Shown in pieces: positions 52,593-61,500 of a stretch of 64,000 nt of DNA. The notes beneath the pieces were generated by a model. The model was not told the origin of the DNA. It did not search any database and saw only the letters and a program-made list of their open reading frames with translations. The position numbers and the translations under genes were made by a program. The stretch comes from Bacteroidales bacterium. GTDB taxonomy: Bacteria; Bacteroidota; Bacteroidia; Bacteroidales; Muribaculaceae. The stretch covers positions 1 through 64,000 of the forward strand of contig JAAVFQ010000020.1 of NCBI GenBank assembly GCA_014800685.1. Reading direction: 5' to 3'. Position 1 is the stretch's first letter; every line of letters begins with the position of its first letter.

Positions 52593-53060
52593 TTAGAGAT
52601 TCAGGGGAAGAGCGGATGTGCGTTTCACTTCGGCCATGACGAAGGTAGAGGTCACGGATCCGATAGATTTGATTCGGCCGAGCACCTCGATGACAAATTC
52701 GCGGTAGTACTGCATGTTGGGAGCATAGATTTTCAGCAGGTAGTCAAACGCCCCGGCCATACTGTAACATTCGGCCACTTCGGGGATATCCTTCACCACA
52801 TTCATGAAGTCGATTGCCGCGTCGGTGCTGTGAGAGACGAGCTTGACATTGCAGAAGACAGAGAAGCCGAGATTAAGCATATCGGGATTGAGCACGGCCA
52901 CATATCCCTTTATGACGCCGTCTTTCTCGAGCCGCTTAATGCGCTCATAGACAGGAGTGGTGGAAAGGTTTACTTCGGCGGCTATTTCCTTAGTGGTCTT
53001 CTGGGAATTCTGCTGGAGTATCTGGAGAATTTTAAGGTCGATTGCATCTAAATGTGCCAT
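52593..53060 (-). CDS. Lrp/AsnC-family transcriptional regulator
   Basis: A 155-residue regulator. The N-terminal winged helix-turn-helix is DAIDLKILQILQQNSQKTTK, with EVNLSTTPVYERIKRLEKDG as recognition part. The C-terminal RAM domain (about 70-150) has the strand pattern GYVAVLNPDMLNLGFSVFCN and a small-molecule binding region near PEVAECYSMAGAFDYLLKIY. Such proteins respond to amino acids and often autoregulate. Its promoter is back-to-back with an orphan promoter at 53162-53193. It may control that transcript and the reductase operon; this is inference. Confidence 0.9.
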   Translation of the reverse strand: MAHLDAIDLKILQILQQNSQKTTKEIAAEVNLSTTPVYERIKRLEKDGVIKGYVAVLNPDMLNLGFSVFCNVKLVSHSTDAAIDFMNVVKDIPEVAECYSMAGAFDYLLKIYAPNMQYYREFVIEVLGRIKSIGSVTSTFVMAEVKRTSALPLNL

Positions 53061-53126
53061 AGAAAAAAAATCTTATAAGTACTGATTTAAGCACTCTTCT
53101 GAGAGAGCGCATTCTCTTTCACGGCA

Positions 53127-53157
53127 CAAAATTAGCAAAAATATCCAAACTTACAAA
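53127..53157 (-). promoter_or_regulatory. Promoter of lrp
   Basis: On the minus strand TTTG (53154-53157), 19 nt, TAATTTTG (53127-53134), an exact match. The leader is about 60 nt. Confidence 0.75.
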
Positions 53158-53161
53158 ATTG

Positions 53162-53193
53162 TTTGGAAAAAACACCCGCTTATATTAATTTTG
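53162..53193 (+). promoter_or_regulatory. Orphan promoter of a structured transcript
   Basis: TTTG (53162-53165), 20 nt, TAATTTTG (53186-53193), an exact match. Its -33 element is 4 bp from that of lrp, so the two promoters share one compact divergent region. No conserved ORF lies downstream on the plus strand. Confidence 0.7.
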
Positions 53194-53199
53194 CATTAT

Positions 53200-53381
53200 C
53201 GAACAAGGAGAATTGCCGGAGACCTTCGGGTCTCTTCAGGTTAGATTCTCTTAACGCCATTATTCATCTGACATTTGCAGGTAAAAAGCAACCCGACCTA
53301 CAAATAACAGAATGATGTTATCATAATTTAAATGAGTGTGAACCTACCGGAGGCCGATCGTGAGATTAGTCTCCTTTTTTT
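53200..53381 (+). ncRNA. Candidate structured small RNA next to lrp
   Basis: Transcription from the orphan promoter would begin near 53200. The RNA has GAGACC-TTCG-GGTCTC (53219-53234), a very stable tetraloop hairpin, inside a longer stem AGGAGAAT/ATTCTCTT (53206-53213 with 53245-53252). Near the end GAGA-TTAG-TCTC (53362-53373) is followed by C and seven T (53375-53381), a plausible terminator. The 5' AAGGAGA (53205-53211) can instead pair with TCTCCTT (53370-53376), so two folds compete. The plus-strand frame at 53332-54243 is antisense to the SDR gene and not credible. Confidence 0.4.
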
Positions 53382-53463
53382 CATATACACCCGGCTACCG
53401 CTATTCTATAACCCGGCGTCATACTATTGCGTGGGCTCCGGACAGCATCTTCCGCCTCCGGCT

Positions 53464-54264
53464 CTACCGTCTGATATTCTTATCGAGCAGTTCGGTCTTG
53501 ACAAGCATTCGCACGGGAGTAGGCATCACACCCACGAAGAGAATCGAGAGGCGATTGAGCCATCCGTTGATATACTGCTGTTTGCCCCTGAAGAGTCTTT
53601 TCAGCGCCTGACGGGTGAATTTTTCGGGTGTCTGCAGGGCATGAATTTTCAGCGCCAGCTTCTGCAGATTAGTGGGAAGGCCGAAGAGGTCTGTGGCAAT
53701 GCCTCCTGGACAAGCCACCATTACATTGACATTGCGGGGCCTCATCTCATAGTGGAGAGCGCGAGAAAATACGCGTATGTAGGCTTTTGTGGCTGCATAC
53801 ATGGCCAGTCCGGGCATAGGCATCCAGCAGGACATAGAAGACATGTTCAGGATCCACCCTCCGCCGCCGGCGGCAAAACGGCGCGCAAATGTACGGCTCA
53901 GATGAGTCACGGCACTGACGTGCAAATCTATGAAGGCATCGATTTTGCGTTCGGAAGTCTCCGTGATAAGGTCAAAGGAGAAAATGCCGGCGTTATTGAT
54001 AAGAATCTCCGGTCGAAGCTGATGAGCATCCAGATATATTTCTATTGCCTTGACAGCCTCGCGCTCCGTGAGGTCAAGGCAAAGGGTATAGGTGCGCACC
54101 GGGAAGGCCTTCTCTATCTCGGCGCCCGCCATTTTGAGCTCACCATTCTGATTGCTTATCATGACCAAGTCACAACCATTGGCGGCCAGCCGTGTGCAGA
54201 ATTCTTTTCCTATGCCGGAAGAGGCACCGGTGACTATAGCTAATTTCCCCTTTATCTTCTTCAT
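53464..54264 (-). CDS. SDR-family hydroxysteroid-type dehydrogenase
   Basis: A 266-residue classical short-chain dehydrogenase. Cofactor motif TGASSGIG at 12-19, NNAG at 90-93, catalytic Ser143 (ILNMSSMS), Tyr156 and Lys160 (MYAATK). It resembles the 17-beta/3-beta-hydroxysteroid dehydrogenase 12-like branch. It is last in the operon behind the OYE and the 5-alpha-reductase homologue. The expected reaction is NAD(P)-dependent oxidoreduction of a steroid or bile-acid hydroxyl; 3-beta is the guess from context. The 109-bp gap to the OYE holds an inverted repeat. Confidence 0.8.
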   Translation of the reverse strand: MKKIKGKLAIVTGASSGIGKEFCTRLAANGCDLVMISNQNGELKMAGAEIEKAFPVRTYTLCLDLTEREAVKAIEIYLDAHQLRPEILINNAGIFSFDLITETSERKIDAFIDLHVSAVTHLSRTFARRFAAGGGGWILNMSSMSCWMPMPGLAMYAATKAYIRVFSRALHYEMRPRNVNVMVACPGGIATDLFGLPTNLQKLALKIHALQTPEKFTRQALKRLFRGKQQYINGWLNRLSILFVGVMPTPVRMLVKTELLDKNIRR

Positions 54265-54373
54265 CTTATTCCTTCTGGTAAGTGAGAAAAATTAATAATT
54301 CAGACTACACCGGGCAACCGGTGAAAAAACTTTACTGACGTCCTGCGCATCCGCCCGTGCAGAGAATAAAATT

Positions 54374-55597
54374 CTATCCTTTGGCCTTTATCTCCTCTAT
54401 TTCGCGGAGAATGCGGGGCGGGAGGTTGTCCAGATGCTTATGGCAAGCCATCTCTCTGGAATACATACGGGCTATGCAGTAGTTGACATGGTCACATCCG
54501 CATCTCTGCTCGCCGGCACGCATCCTGTTGACAAAATCGGGCTCATTAAGCAGCGCGCGCCCCATCTGCACAAAATCGAAGCCCTCATCGAGCACTCTGT
54601 CGGCGTTGCTACGGCTCACCACACCCCCCACATAAACGAGTTTGCACTTCAGAGCCTCACGAAATCTCAGTGCATCCTCAAGAAAATAGAGTTCGCGGAA
54701 TGGCACCGTGGGAATCATGAAGCGTCCGGCCAGCCTTACGCCATATTTGAGCCATAATTGCTTCATATAGTAGGTCATGCTATAGATGGGCATTTCGCCG
54801 CGCATCACATACATTGGCGCTTTGCTTACGAATCCTCCGGAGAGCACGAGGGCATGCGCCCCGAGGCGTTCGAGTTCGCGCGCCACAGTGAGGCAGTCGT
54901 CTATCTCAAGCCCCCCCTTGAAGCCATCGCGCATATTGGTCTTGACGAGCACTCCCATGTCTGAGCCGGCAGCCTTCATCACCTCTTCCATACACATCTG
55001 CATGAAGAGCATACGATTTTCCAGGGGACCGCCGAAGCGGTCGCGGCGACGGTTGGTATATGGTGAGAGGAACTGCGATATCAGATAGCCATGGCCTGCA
55101 TGAACCTCCACGCAGTCAAACCCGGCATCCCTTGCCGTGCGCACAGCCTCTCCAAAGGCTACAGCCAATCCCTTCAGCTCATCCTCACGCAGGCCACGCG
55201 CCCACGTGGGTGAATAGAGATTAAATCCCGTAGAGGCACCGACGGGAGTACCCCCTGCCGTAGAGCGGTGAGTCATATTGCCACAGTGTCCTATCTGGAT
55301 AGAGGCTTTTGCTCCGGCGGCATGAATGCCGTCGGTAATCTCGCGCAAAGAGGGGACAATTTCCGGTCTGAGCCAAAGCTGGGTATCGAACGAGAGAGCG
55401 GAGCGGCAGATGCCGGCGTAGGCCAGCGTGGTCATGCCCACTCCGCCGCGCGCCACGCTGAGATGATAATCGCGCAGCATGGGCGTGGGGCCATTGTCTT
55501 TTCCCATACCCTCGAAGGCTGCCGAACGGATAGTTCGGTTGCGGAGCGTCACCGGACCTATATTATCGGGAGTGAAGAGTAGCGATTCTTTGCTCAT
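54374..55597 (-). CDS. Old Yellow Enzyme-family flavin oxidoreductase
   Basis: A 407-residue single-domain OYE that binds FMN in a TIM barrel. The substrate site EVHAGHGYLISQFLSPYTNR has His166, His169 and Tyr171; the family signature TNRRRDRFGG follows at 181-190. Unlike BaiCD-type 2,4-dienoyl reductases it lacks the second FAD domain. The Cys set of the iron-sulfur motif is altered: C366, C368, C374, C385, with Val371 where a Cys is usual. In this operon it is the candidate 5-beta-reductase for 3-oxo-delta4 steroids. Confidence 0.8.
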   Translation of the reverse strand: MSKESLLFTPDNIGPVTLRNRTIRSAAFEGMGKDNGPTPMLRDYHLSVARGGVGMTTLAYAGICRSALSFDTQLWLRPEIVPSLREITDGIHAAGAKASIQIGHCGNMTHRSTAGGTPVGASTGFNLYSPTWARGLREDELKGLAVAFGEAVRTARDAGFDCVEVHAGHGYLISQFLSPYTNRRRDRFGGPLENRMLFMQMCMEEVMKAAGSDMGVLVKTNMRDGFKGGLEIDDCLTVARELERLGAHALVLSGGFVSKAPMYVMRGEMPIYSMTYYMKQLWLKYGVRLAGRFMIPTVPFRELYFLEDALRFREALKCKLVYVGGVVSRSNADRVLDEGFDFVQMGRALLNEPDFVNRMRAGEQRCGCDHVNYCIARMYSREMACHKHLDNLPPRILREIEEIKAKG

Positions 55598-55669
55598 AGC
55601 TGAATATATTTCAAGAAAGGATTGAAATTTAATATATTCTGTTTAGGGGGATGCAGGATTGCTTAAGTT

Positions 55670-56461
55670 TCAGTATAGAAAGGGGATGATAGCCTTGCGG
55701 CGAAGCGATTTATACTCGTCGCCAAACTCTCCGAGATACCTTTTATGAACCGAGCGGGCACGCGGGCCGAGATTGGCGAAAGTCCAGAGGGCGAAGACCA
55801 GACCGGCTGCCGACCATGAGAGGATGGCAAAGCCAACCCATTCCGTCAGCTCGCCGAGATAGTTGGCGCAGGAGACGTAGCGGAACATTCCGCCGCGAGG
55901 TATGTAGTGGCCTGAGTCGCCTGGTTTGCGCAGATGACGAATGATATAGTCCGAACGGAGATTAATCCACATCCCGCAGAGAAAGATGAGAGTGCCGAGG
56001 ATGAAGAGGGGCGAGGCGAGCCAAGAGGGAGAATACATATCGGGCGGCGCGATATAGAAGAGCCACGCCCCGAGAAGATAGGCGTTGATAACGTTGAAGA
56101 TCAGCCCCATGAGGATAATGGCCCAGGGCATCTTGTTGCGTCCTTTTATCAGAAGCGGAAAGATAAATGAGCGCTGGAAATAGTGAAGCAAATAGAGCGA
56201 CGCCATCACCGCGGGAGCGGTCTGAGCGGCCCGGGGGGAGGTGAGCCATAGCAGAAGCATGGCGAAGAAGGCCGGAGCCTCCATCACAATCCATCCGGGG
56301 CGATTGGGCATAGAGGGGCCCCAGGAGGAGGAATAGTTTATGCCGTATGGGGCATTGAGCCTTTGCAGGGCTATGAAGACGATAACTGCAAGGACAGCCA
56401 TCACCCCGAGGACGGCATAATAGAAATCGGGTGTAAAAATAACATTCATCAGTAAGGGCAC
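55670..56461 (-). CDS. Steroid 5-alpha-reductase homologue
   Basis: A 263-residue polytopic protein (GTG start; ATG four codons in). It matches human SRD5A enzymes in several blocks: HYFQRSFIFPLL (human HYFHRTF), IPRGGMFRYVSCANYLGELT and EWVGFAILSWSAAG, ending FGDEYKSLRRKAIIPFLY. Counterparts of the SRD5A2 catalytic Glu57 and Tyr91 are Glu61 (MEAPAF) and Tyr94. It should reduce the delta4 double bond of 3-oxo steroids or bile acids to the 5-alpha form with NADPH, in the inner membrane. It is first in the operon with the OYE (72-bp gap) and SDR. Confidence 0.85.
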   Translation of the reverse strand: MPLLMNVIFTPDFYYAVLGVMAVLAVIVFIALQRLNAPYGINYSSSWGPSMPNRPGWIVMEAPAFFAMLLLWLTSPRAAQTAPAVMASLYLLHYFQRSFIFPLLIKGRNKMPWAIILMGLIFNVINAYLLGAWLFYIAPPDMYSPSWLASPLFILGTLIFLCGMWINLRSDYIIRHLRKPGDSGHYIPRGGMFRYVSCANYLGELTEWVGFAILSWSAAGLVFALWTFANLGPRARSVHKRYLGEFGDEYKSLRRKAIIPFLY

Positions 56462-56488
56462 TGCGCGCTAAATGACGCATTGCGACAA

Positions 56489-56519
56489 CAAAGGTAATGA
56501 TTTTTTCCGGCCTGTGAAA
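56489..56519 (-). promoter_or_regulatory. Candidate promoter of the reductase operon
   Basis: On the minus strand TACCTTTG (56489-56496) is a perfect -7 box; 20 nt upstream is TTT (56517-56519) without the usual G. The leader to the GTG start at 56461 would be about 20 nt. Confidence 0.45.
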
Positions 56520-56547
56520 ATCCTCGGGTAGGAAAATGGGTTGGGGT

Positions 56548-56586
56548 CTAAAACGAAGAAAGGGGCGCACCTCTCGGTGAGTCCCC
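56548..56586 (-). terminator. Hairpin terminator upstream of the reductase operon
   Basis: On the minus strand GGGG (56583-56586) and CCCC (56562-56565) enclose CACC-GAGA-GGTG (56568-56579), followed by TTTCTTCGTTTT. It ends a transcript that comes from further upstream. It may be alternative to a second stem described at 56573-56604. Confidence 0.6.
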
Positions 56587-56760
56587 TGCCTTACGGCTAC
56601 CGAGACATGGCAGTCTGCGGCGTGGCCGTCGATTTAATTTTTAACCCAAAATTTAGACAATAATAAGTAAAGCTTTCTCTTGTCGCCGATGGGCTGTGGG
56701 CGTGACTGGGTCACACTTCGGCACATCCTGCGATTCGGTCTGCTATGATTTCACTTTTTC
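56573..56760 (-). other. Structured intergenic region upstream of the reductase operon
   Basis: A stem CTCGGT/ACCGAG (56573-56578 with 56599-56604) encloses GCC-GTAA-GGC on the minus strand, a GNRA-type loop. It overlaps the terminator hairpin, so only one can form. Further along, GCCGA (56685-56689) pairs with TCGGC (56718-56722) and encloses GTGAC-TGG-GTCAC (56702-56714). No ORF covers it. The rest of the gap to 57027 is AT-rich with no feature I trust. It could be an attenuator or a non-coding RNA. Confidence 0.35.
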
Positions 56761-57027
56761 TCTATGAGGCGGTGGCAATTAATTTTACTGGAATAGAGTT
56801 TTCACCGCACTCTTTTCGCGTATTATGAGTGTGAACACCGGAAAGCCATTTGCAATACTCTCTTGCGCCACAGTTCTCTTTCGCGTCGGGTGATTATAAA
56901 ACGCCGGTTGCGGGGGAATATTATCTGTTTTATGTTAAAAAAGATTTTTTAGCTTGACAAAAGTGTAAAAAAGTCTATTCAACCATATACTTATCTATCC
57001 AACCCTATAATTAACGGTCTGACAGCC

Positions 57028-58239
57028 TCACGCCACGGATTTTTTCCGCATCAGCTTGTCGGTTATAGCGCAGACGCAAGAGTCCGACCATACATTTTCT
57101 GATGTTTCCACCATGTCTATTATAGTATAGATAGGGAGAATAACGCCCATTATACTAATGTCGGCACCGATGCCCGACATCAGCGAAAGAGTCAGGAAAT
57201 AGCATCCCATAGGGACTCCGGCATTTCCCACGGCAGAAATCACCGAGATGAGGAGCCAGACGAGCATTGTGCCCACAGAAAGTGGCATACCGTTATTCTG
57301 CATCACATAGAGGGAGGTGCAGAGAATGAAGGCTGCACATCCGTTCATATTGACCGTAGTGCAGAGCGGAAGCACGAAGCGCGAAATTTTCTTGTTGACG
57401 CCAAGACGCTTTTCAGCATTCTCCATAGTGACGGGAAGTGTAGCGGCCGAGCTCTTTGTGAAGAAAGCCATGACCACTGCAGGAATCATTCCGGAGAATG
57501 TGCGCACGGGATTGAGTCGGGCGAGCAGCAGAAAGAGAGGAAGAACCACAAACATCTGCAGCAGATTGCCCGAAATGATGACAGCCGTATATTTGCCGAG
57601 AGAATCGGCCATTACCCCCGCGCCGGCCTCGGCGATTAGTTGAGCTGCAAAGGCCATGATGCCCAGCGGAAGAATGGCTATCAGCCAGCGGATGAGCGTG
57701 AACAGAATCTCCTGCACGCCTGCCAGTCCGCTCACTATTATCTCTTTGGGACGCGACTCCGGCATACGGGAGATGGCTATGCCCACCGCAAAGCAGATGA
57801 TGAGAAGGGCGAGCACGTTCCCCTCCAGCAAGGGGCGCACGAGATTGTCAGGAACGACAGTGAGGATATGGTCGGCGTAAGAAGTGGAAGCCGTCGGAAG
57901 GTCGGCGCTCTTCTCAGCGGCTATGACCGAGGCGGGCAGGTTGCCGGGAGAGATGAGGAGATACATGCCGAGCCCGACAGCGGCCGCCATGAAAGTAGTC
58001 AGCAGCGTATAGGTGATCGCCGTGCGGAATATGCGCCCGAGTTCCTTGCCGCCACCGAGCGAGGCGAGCGTGGTGACCACCGCGACGACTATTGTGGGGA
58101 CGGCAAGCAGGCGGAAAAGGCGCGTGTAGATGGTGGCGATAAAGTTCATTGCCGTATCGATGGCCCCGATATGGAGCAGGCCGAGCACTATGCCGACGAC
58201 AAGCGCTCCCAGCCAGATAAGTATCTGCTTCTTTTTCAT
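57028..58239 (-). CDS. DAACS-family amino-acid:cation symporter with altered substrate site
   Basis: A 403-residue inner-membrane protein of the dicarboxylate/amino acid:cation symporter family. HP1 carries TKSSAATLPVTM. The usual NMDGT motif is NMNGCA (297-302), with Asn299 for the Asp. In the TM8 region D375-x-x-E378-T-x-x-N382-x-x-x-D386 aligns with D394, R397, T398, N401 and D405 of GltPh, and the substrate-carboxylate Arg397 is Glu378. It is unlikely to carry aspartate or glutamate; a neutral or cationic amino acid is more plausible. It sits alone. Confidence 0.85.
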   Translation of the reverse strand: MKKKQILIWLGALVVGIVLGLLHIGAIDTAMNFIATIYTRLFRLLAVPTIVVAVVTTLASLGGGKELGRIFRTAITYTLLTTFMAAAVGLGMYLLISPGNLPASVIAAEKSADLPTASTSYADHILTVVPDNLVRPLLEGNVLALLIICFAVGIAISRMPESRPKEIIVSGLAGVQEILFTLIRWLIAILPLGIMAFAAQLIAEAGAGVMADSLGKYTAVIISGNLLQMFVVLPLFLLLARLNPVRTFSGMIPAVVMAFFTKSSAATLPVTMENAEKRLGVNKKISRFVLPLCTTVNMNGCAAFILCTSLYVMQNNGMPLSVGTMLVWLLISVISAVGNAGVPMGCYFLTLSLMSGIGADISIMGVILPIYTIIDMVETSENVWSDSCVCAITDKLMRKKSVA

Positions 58240-58418
58240 TTCTGCAATATGGATGTTATGTGGATCAGTCAGGGAAGCGGCAGCCAGAAGCTACCGCCCT
58301 CTCCCACTTCTATAACAAAAGAGGAACGATTTTGGCCCGCGATTCGCATTTTTTCTCTTACAGGAGGCCGGCTATTCGCCTGCATACAAGAAAAAGCGAG
58401 ACTGCCGCGGGGATAGAC

Positions 58419-58449
58419 TTGCGGATTTTCAAAAGATTTACTAATTTTG
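58419..58449 (+). promoter_or_regulatory. Promoter of the GT117-type gene
   Basis: TTG (58419-58421), 20 nt, TAATTTTG (58442-58449), an exact match. Downstream at 58461-58479 the leader has the perfect inverted repeat GGCGTTGA-CAC-TCAACGCC, a possible operator or leader hairpin. Confidence 0.7.
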
Positions 58450-58505
58450 CATTTTGATTTGGCGTTGACACTCAACGCCGAGCGTACTCAGCATGCTGTT
58501 TATTT

Positions 58506-61500
58506 ATGATTACTAAAAGATACAACCTAATCAATAATGCCGGTGGATGGCTCGTATTCCTCATAGCCCTGGCCACCTACTGGCTCACCCTTGAGCCTAC
58601 GGCATCCTATTGGGACTGTGGCGAATTTATCATCCAGGCCGACAAACTTGAAGTAGGCCACCCGCCCGGCAACCCTATTTTTATGCTTACGGCGCGATTC
58701 TTTGCGAATTTCGCGCCTGACGCTCAGCACGTATCGCTGATGGTCAACGCCATGTCCGGATTGCTGAGCGCGCTGACCATTCTGCTCCTCTTCTGGACCA
58801 TTTCGCATCTTGTGCGCAGGCTTATAGTGCGCGACAATACCTCCGCAGAGCTCACCCTGCAGCAAATGCTCGTCATCTTCGGCTCTGCGGCCGTAGGCTC
58901 GCTGGCCTACTGCTGGAGCGACACTTTCTGGTTCTCAGCCGTGGAGGGTGAGGTATATGCCTTCTCATCTTTCTGCACTGCGCTGGTGTTCTGGCTGATA
59001 CTGAAATGGGAAACCCGTGCCGACTCGCCACATTCCGACCGCTATCTCATTCTTATCGCCTACATTATCGGCGTCAGCGTAGCCGTCCATCTGCTTAACC
59101 TGCTCTGTATCCCGGCCATTGTCCTCGTCTTCGCCTACCGCAAATACAAGGACATGGACGTGCTGAAATCCCTTATAGCCCTGCTGATATCTTTCGCTAT
59201 CATAGTGCTCGTGCTCTATGGTCTCGTGCCGGGATTCATCAAGGTGGCTCAGCAGTTTGAGCTCAACTTCGTCAACGGCTCCGGGCTCCCCTTCAATAGC
59301 GGCACAATCATTTACACCATAGTGACGCTCTGCGTCTTCGTCTGGGCCCTCTTCTCTCTTACCCGCGCCAAGTCGGCCATGATGATGATTATCTCCTTCC
59401 TGGCAGCCGTCACTCTCTCAGGAATGCTCTTCATAGGACATTCGCTCTGGGTGGGAATATTTCTCACCGCCACTCTGCTGGGCTATCTGCTCCGCGCCGC
59501 CAAGACAAACCGTCTGCCCGTCAGAGTGCTCTCGCTTGTCATGTGGAGCATTGCAGTAATTTTCGTAGGCTATTCCAGCTATGCCCTGATCCTCATACGC
59601 TCCAATGCGCGCACCCCGATGAATCAGAATGCACCGGACAACGTCTTTGACCTCGCATCCTATCTCAACCGTGAGCAATATGGCGAAACTCCGCTGCTCT
59701 ACGGACCGACATTCGATGCCGGAGTGATGCAAAAAATGATAGGGGCCTATACCGACACCATAACGATTCGTGAAGACGGCACCCCGGTCACACTCACCAC
59801 ACCGCAATATCAGTCTATTCAGGAGCCCGGGAAGGCGCTCTACACTAAAGGCGTTCACGGATCTGCCCCCACATCGGCGCTCGGCTTCCTCTCTGACTCC
59901 GAAAATGCCGAGAATGCCCGCCTCGCCGCATCCGGAAAGGACTATTACGCCAAGCGAGATTACGAGCCGGAGGCTAAATACAATTCCGAGCTCCAGATGA
60001 TACTGCCGAGACTCTACAGCTCGATGCACAGGTCGGAATATGCCCGCTGGGTCAATCTTGACACCCTCCCCGAAAATCTCAAGACTCTGACCGCCATTGA
60101 CGCACAGACAGGCGAGAAAATCCCTGAGCTCGACACTCGTCGCCAGCCTGAGATAAATGAGGTGTCAGGCACTATTTATTACCCCCAGAAAATAGGCTAT
60201 AAACCCACGTTCAGCCAGAATCTCGCCTATTTCATCAATTACCAGCTCAACCACATGTATCTCCGCTACTTCATGTGGAACTTCGCCGGCCGCCAGAACG
60301 ACCTTCTCAATCAGCAGCAGGAGCTTGACGCCGGAAACTGGATTTCCGGCATTCCGGCCATTGACAACAGCCGCCTCGGCGACCAGAGTCTGCTCCCCCC
60401 CGAACTCGGAAAAGAGAATAAGGGGCATAACGTCTATTATATGCTCCCCTTGCTCCTGGGCATCATTGGCCTGCTCTGGCAGGCTTTCGCCGGACGCCGG
60501 GGCATAGAGCAGTTCTGGGTCATCTTCTTCCTCTTCTTCATGACCGGCATAGCCATCGTGCTCTATCTGAACCAGACTCCTATGCAGCCCCGCGAACGAG
60601 ACTATGCCTTCGCAGGCTCATTCTATGCCTTCGCCATCTGGATAGGTATGGGAGTGGCCGGCCTCTGGAGAATAATGATGTGGGCGCTGGCCCGACGCCG
60701 CAAGAAGGATGCCGCCATCCCGGCCGACACAACGCCGGCGGAGGCCGCTCGCCACGAAGAGGAATTGCAGCTTTCAGCTTATACTGATGAGCCGGCGGCT
60801 CTCCGGCGCTCTTCACGCATCTGCGCCGCCGTGGCCTGCCTGCTCGGCATTATAGTGCCTCTGCAGATGGTAAGTCAGACCTGGGACGACCATGACCGCT
60901 CAGGCCGCTATGCCGCAAGAGACTATGCCATCAACTATCTCGAAAGCCTTGAGCCTAACGCGATAGTATTCTGCAACGGAGACAACGACACCTTCCCCCT
61001 CTGGTATGTTCAGGAGGTGGAGGGCGTGCGTCCCGACGTGAGAATCATCAACCTCTCCTACCTCAATTCGGCATGGTATACAGACCAGCAGCGAGTGCAG
61101 GCCTACTCGGCAGCTCCCATAGACATTCAGGCCAAACCCTCGGATTATGCCTACGACCGTATCGGAGTGGTGCTTTTCAATCCTCAGGTGCGCACCCCGA
61201 TGCCTCTCAATGAAGCCCTACGTCAGGCATACAGCGGCGAAGCCAAGGTGGGAGATTATCCCTATCCGGCTATCCCCACCTCTATCGTCACCATTCCGGT
61301 AGACAAAAAGGCCGTTGTGGCACGAGGCCTCGTGGCTCCTCAGGATACTGCCCGCCTTGTCAATGAAATAGCCATCGACCTCGCCGGCACCTCGACCTCC
61401 GGACAGCGTGGCTACCTCACCATGAGCGAGGTGATAATGCTCGACATCATAGCCACCAATGCCGCCAAAGGATGGCCCCGGCCGATATATTGGTGTATGA

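Noticed and set aside
53205-53258. Signal recognition particle or 6S RNA for the structured transcript
   Set aside because: The hairpin lacks the conserved SRP domain IV bases, and 6S RNA cannot be recognised by eye here; I left it unnamed.
53332-54243. 303-residue plus-strand frame opposite the SDR gene
   Set aside because: It is antisense to a protein with complete SDR motifs and shows no family signature of its own.
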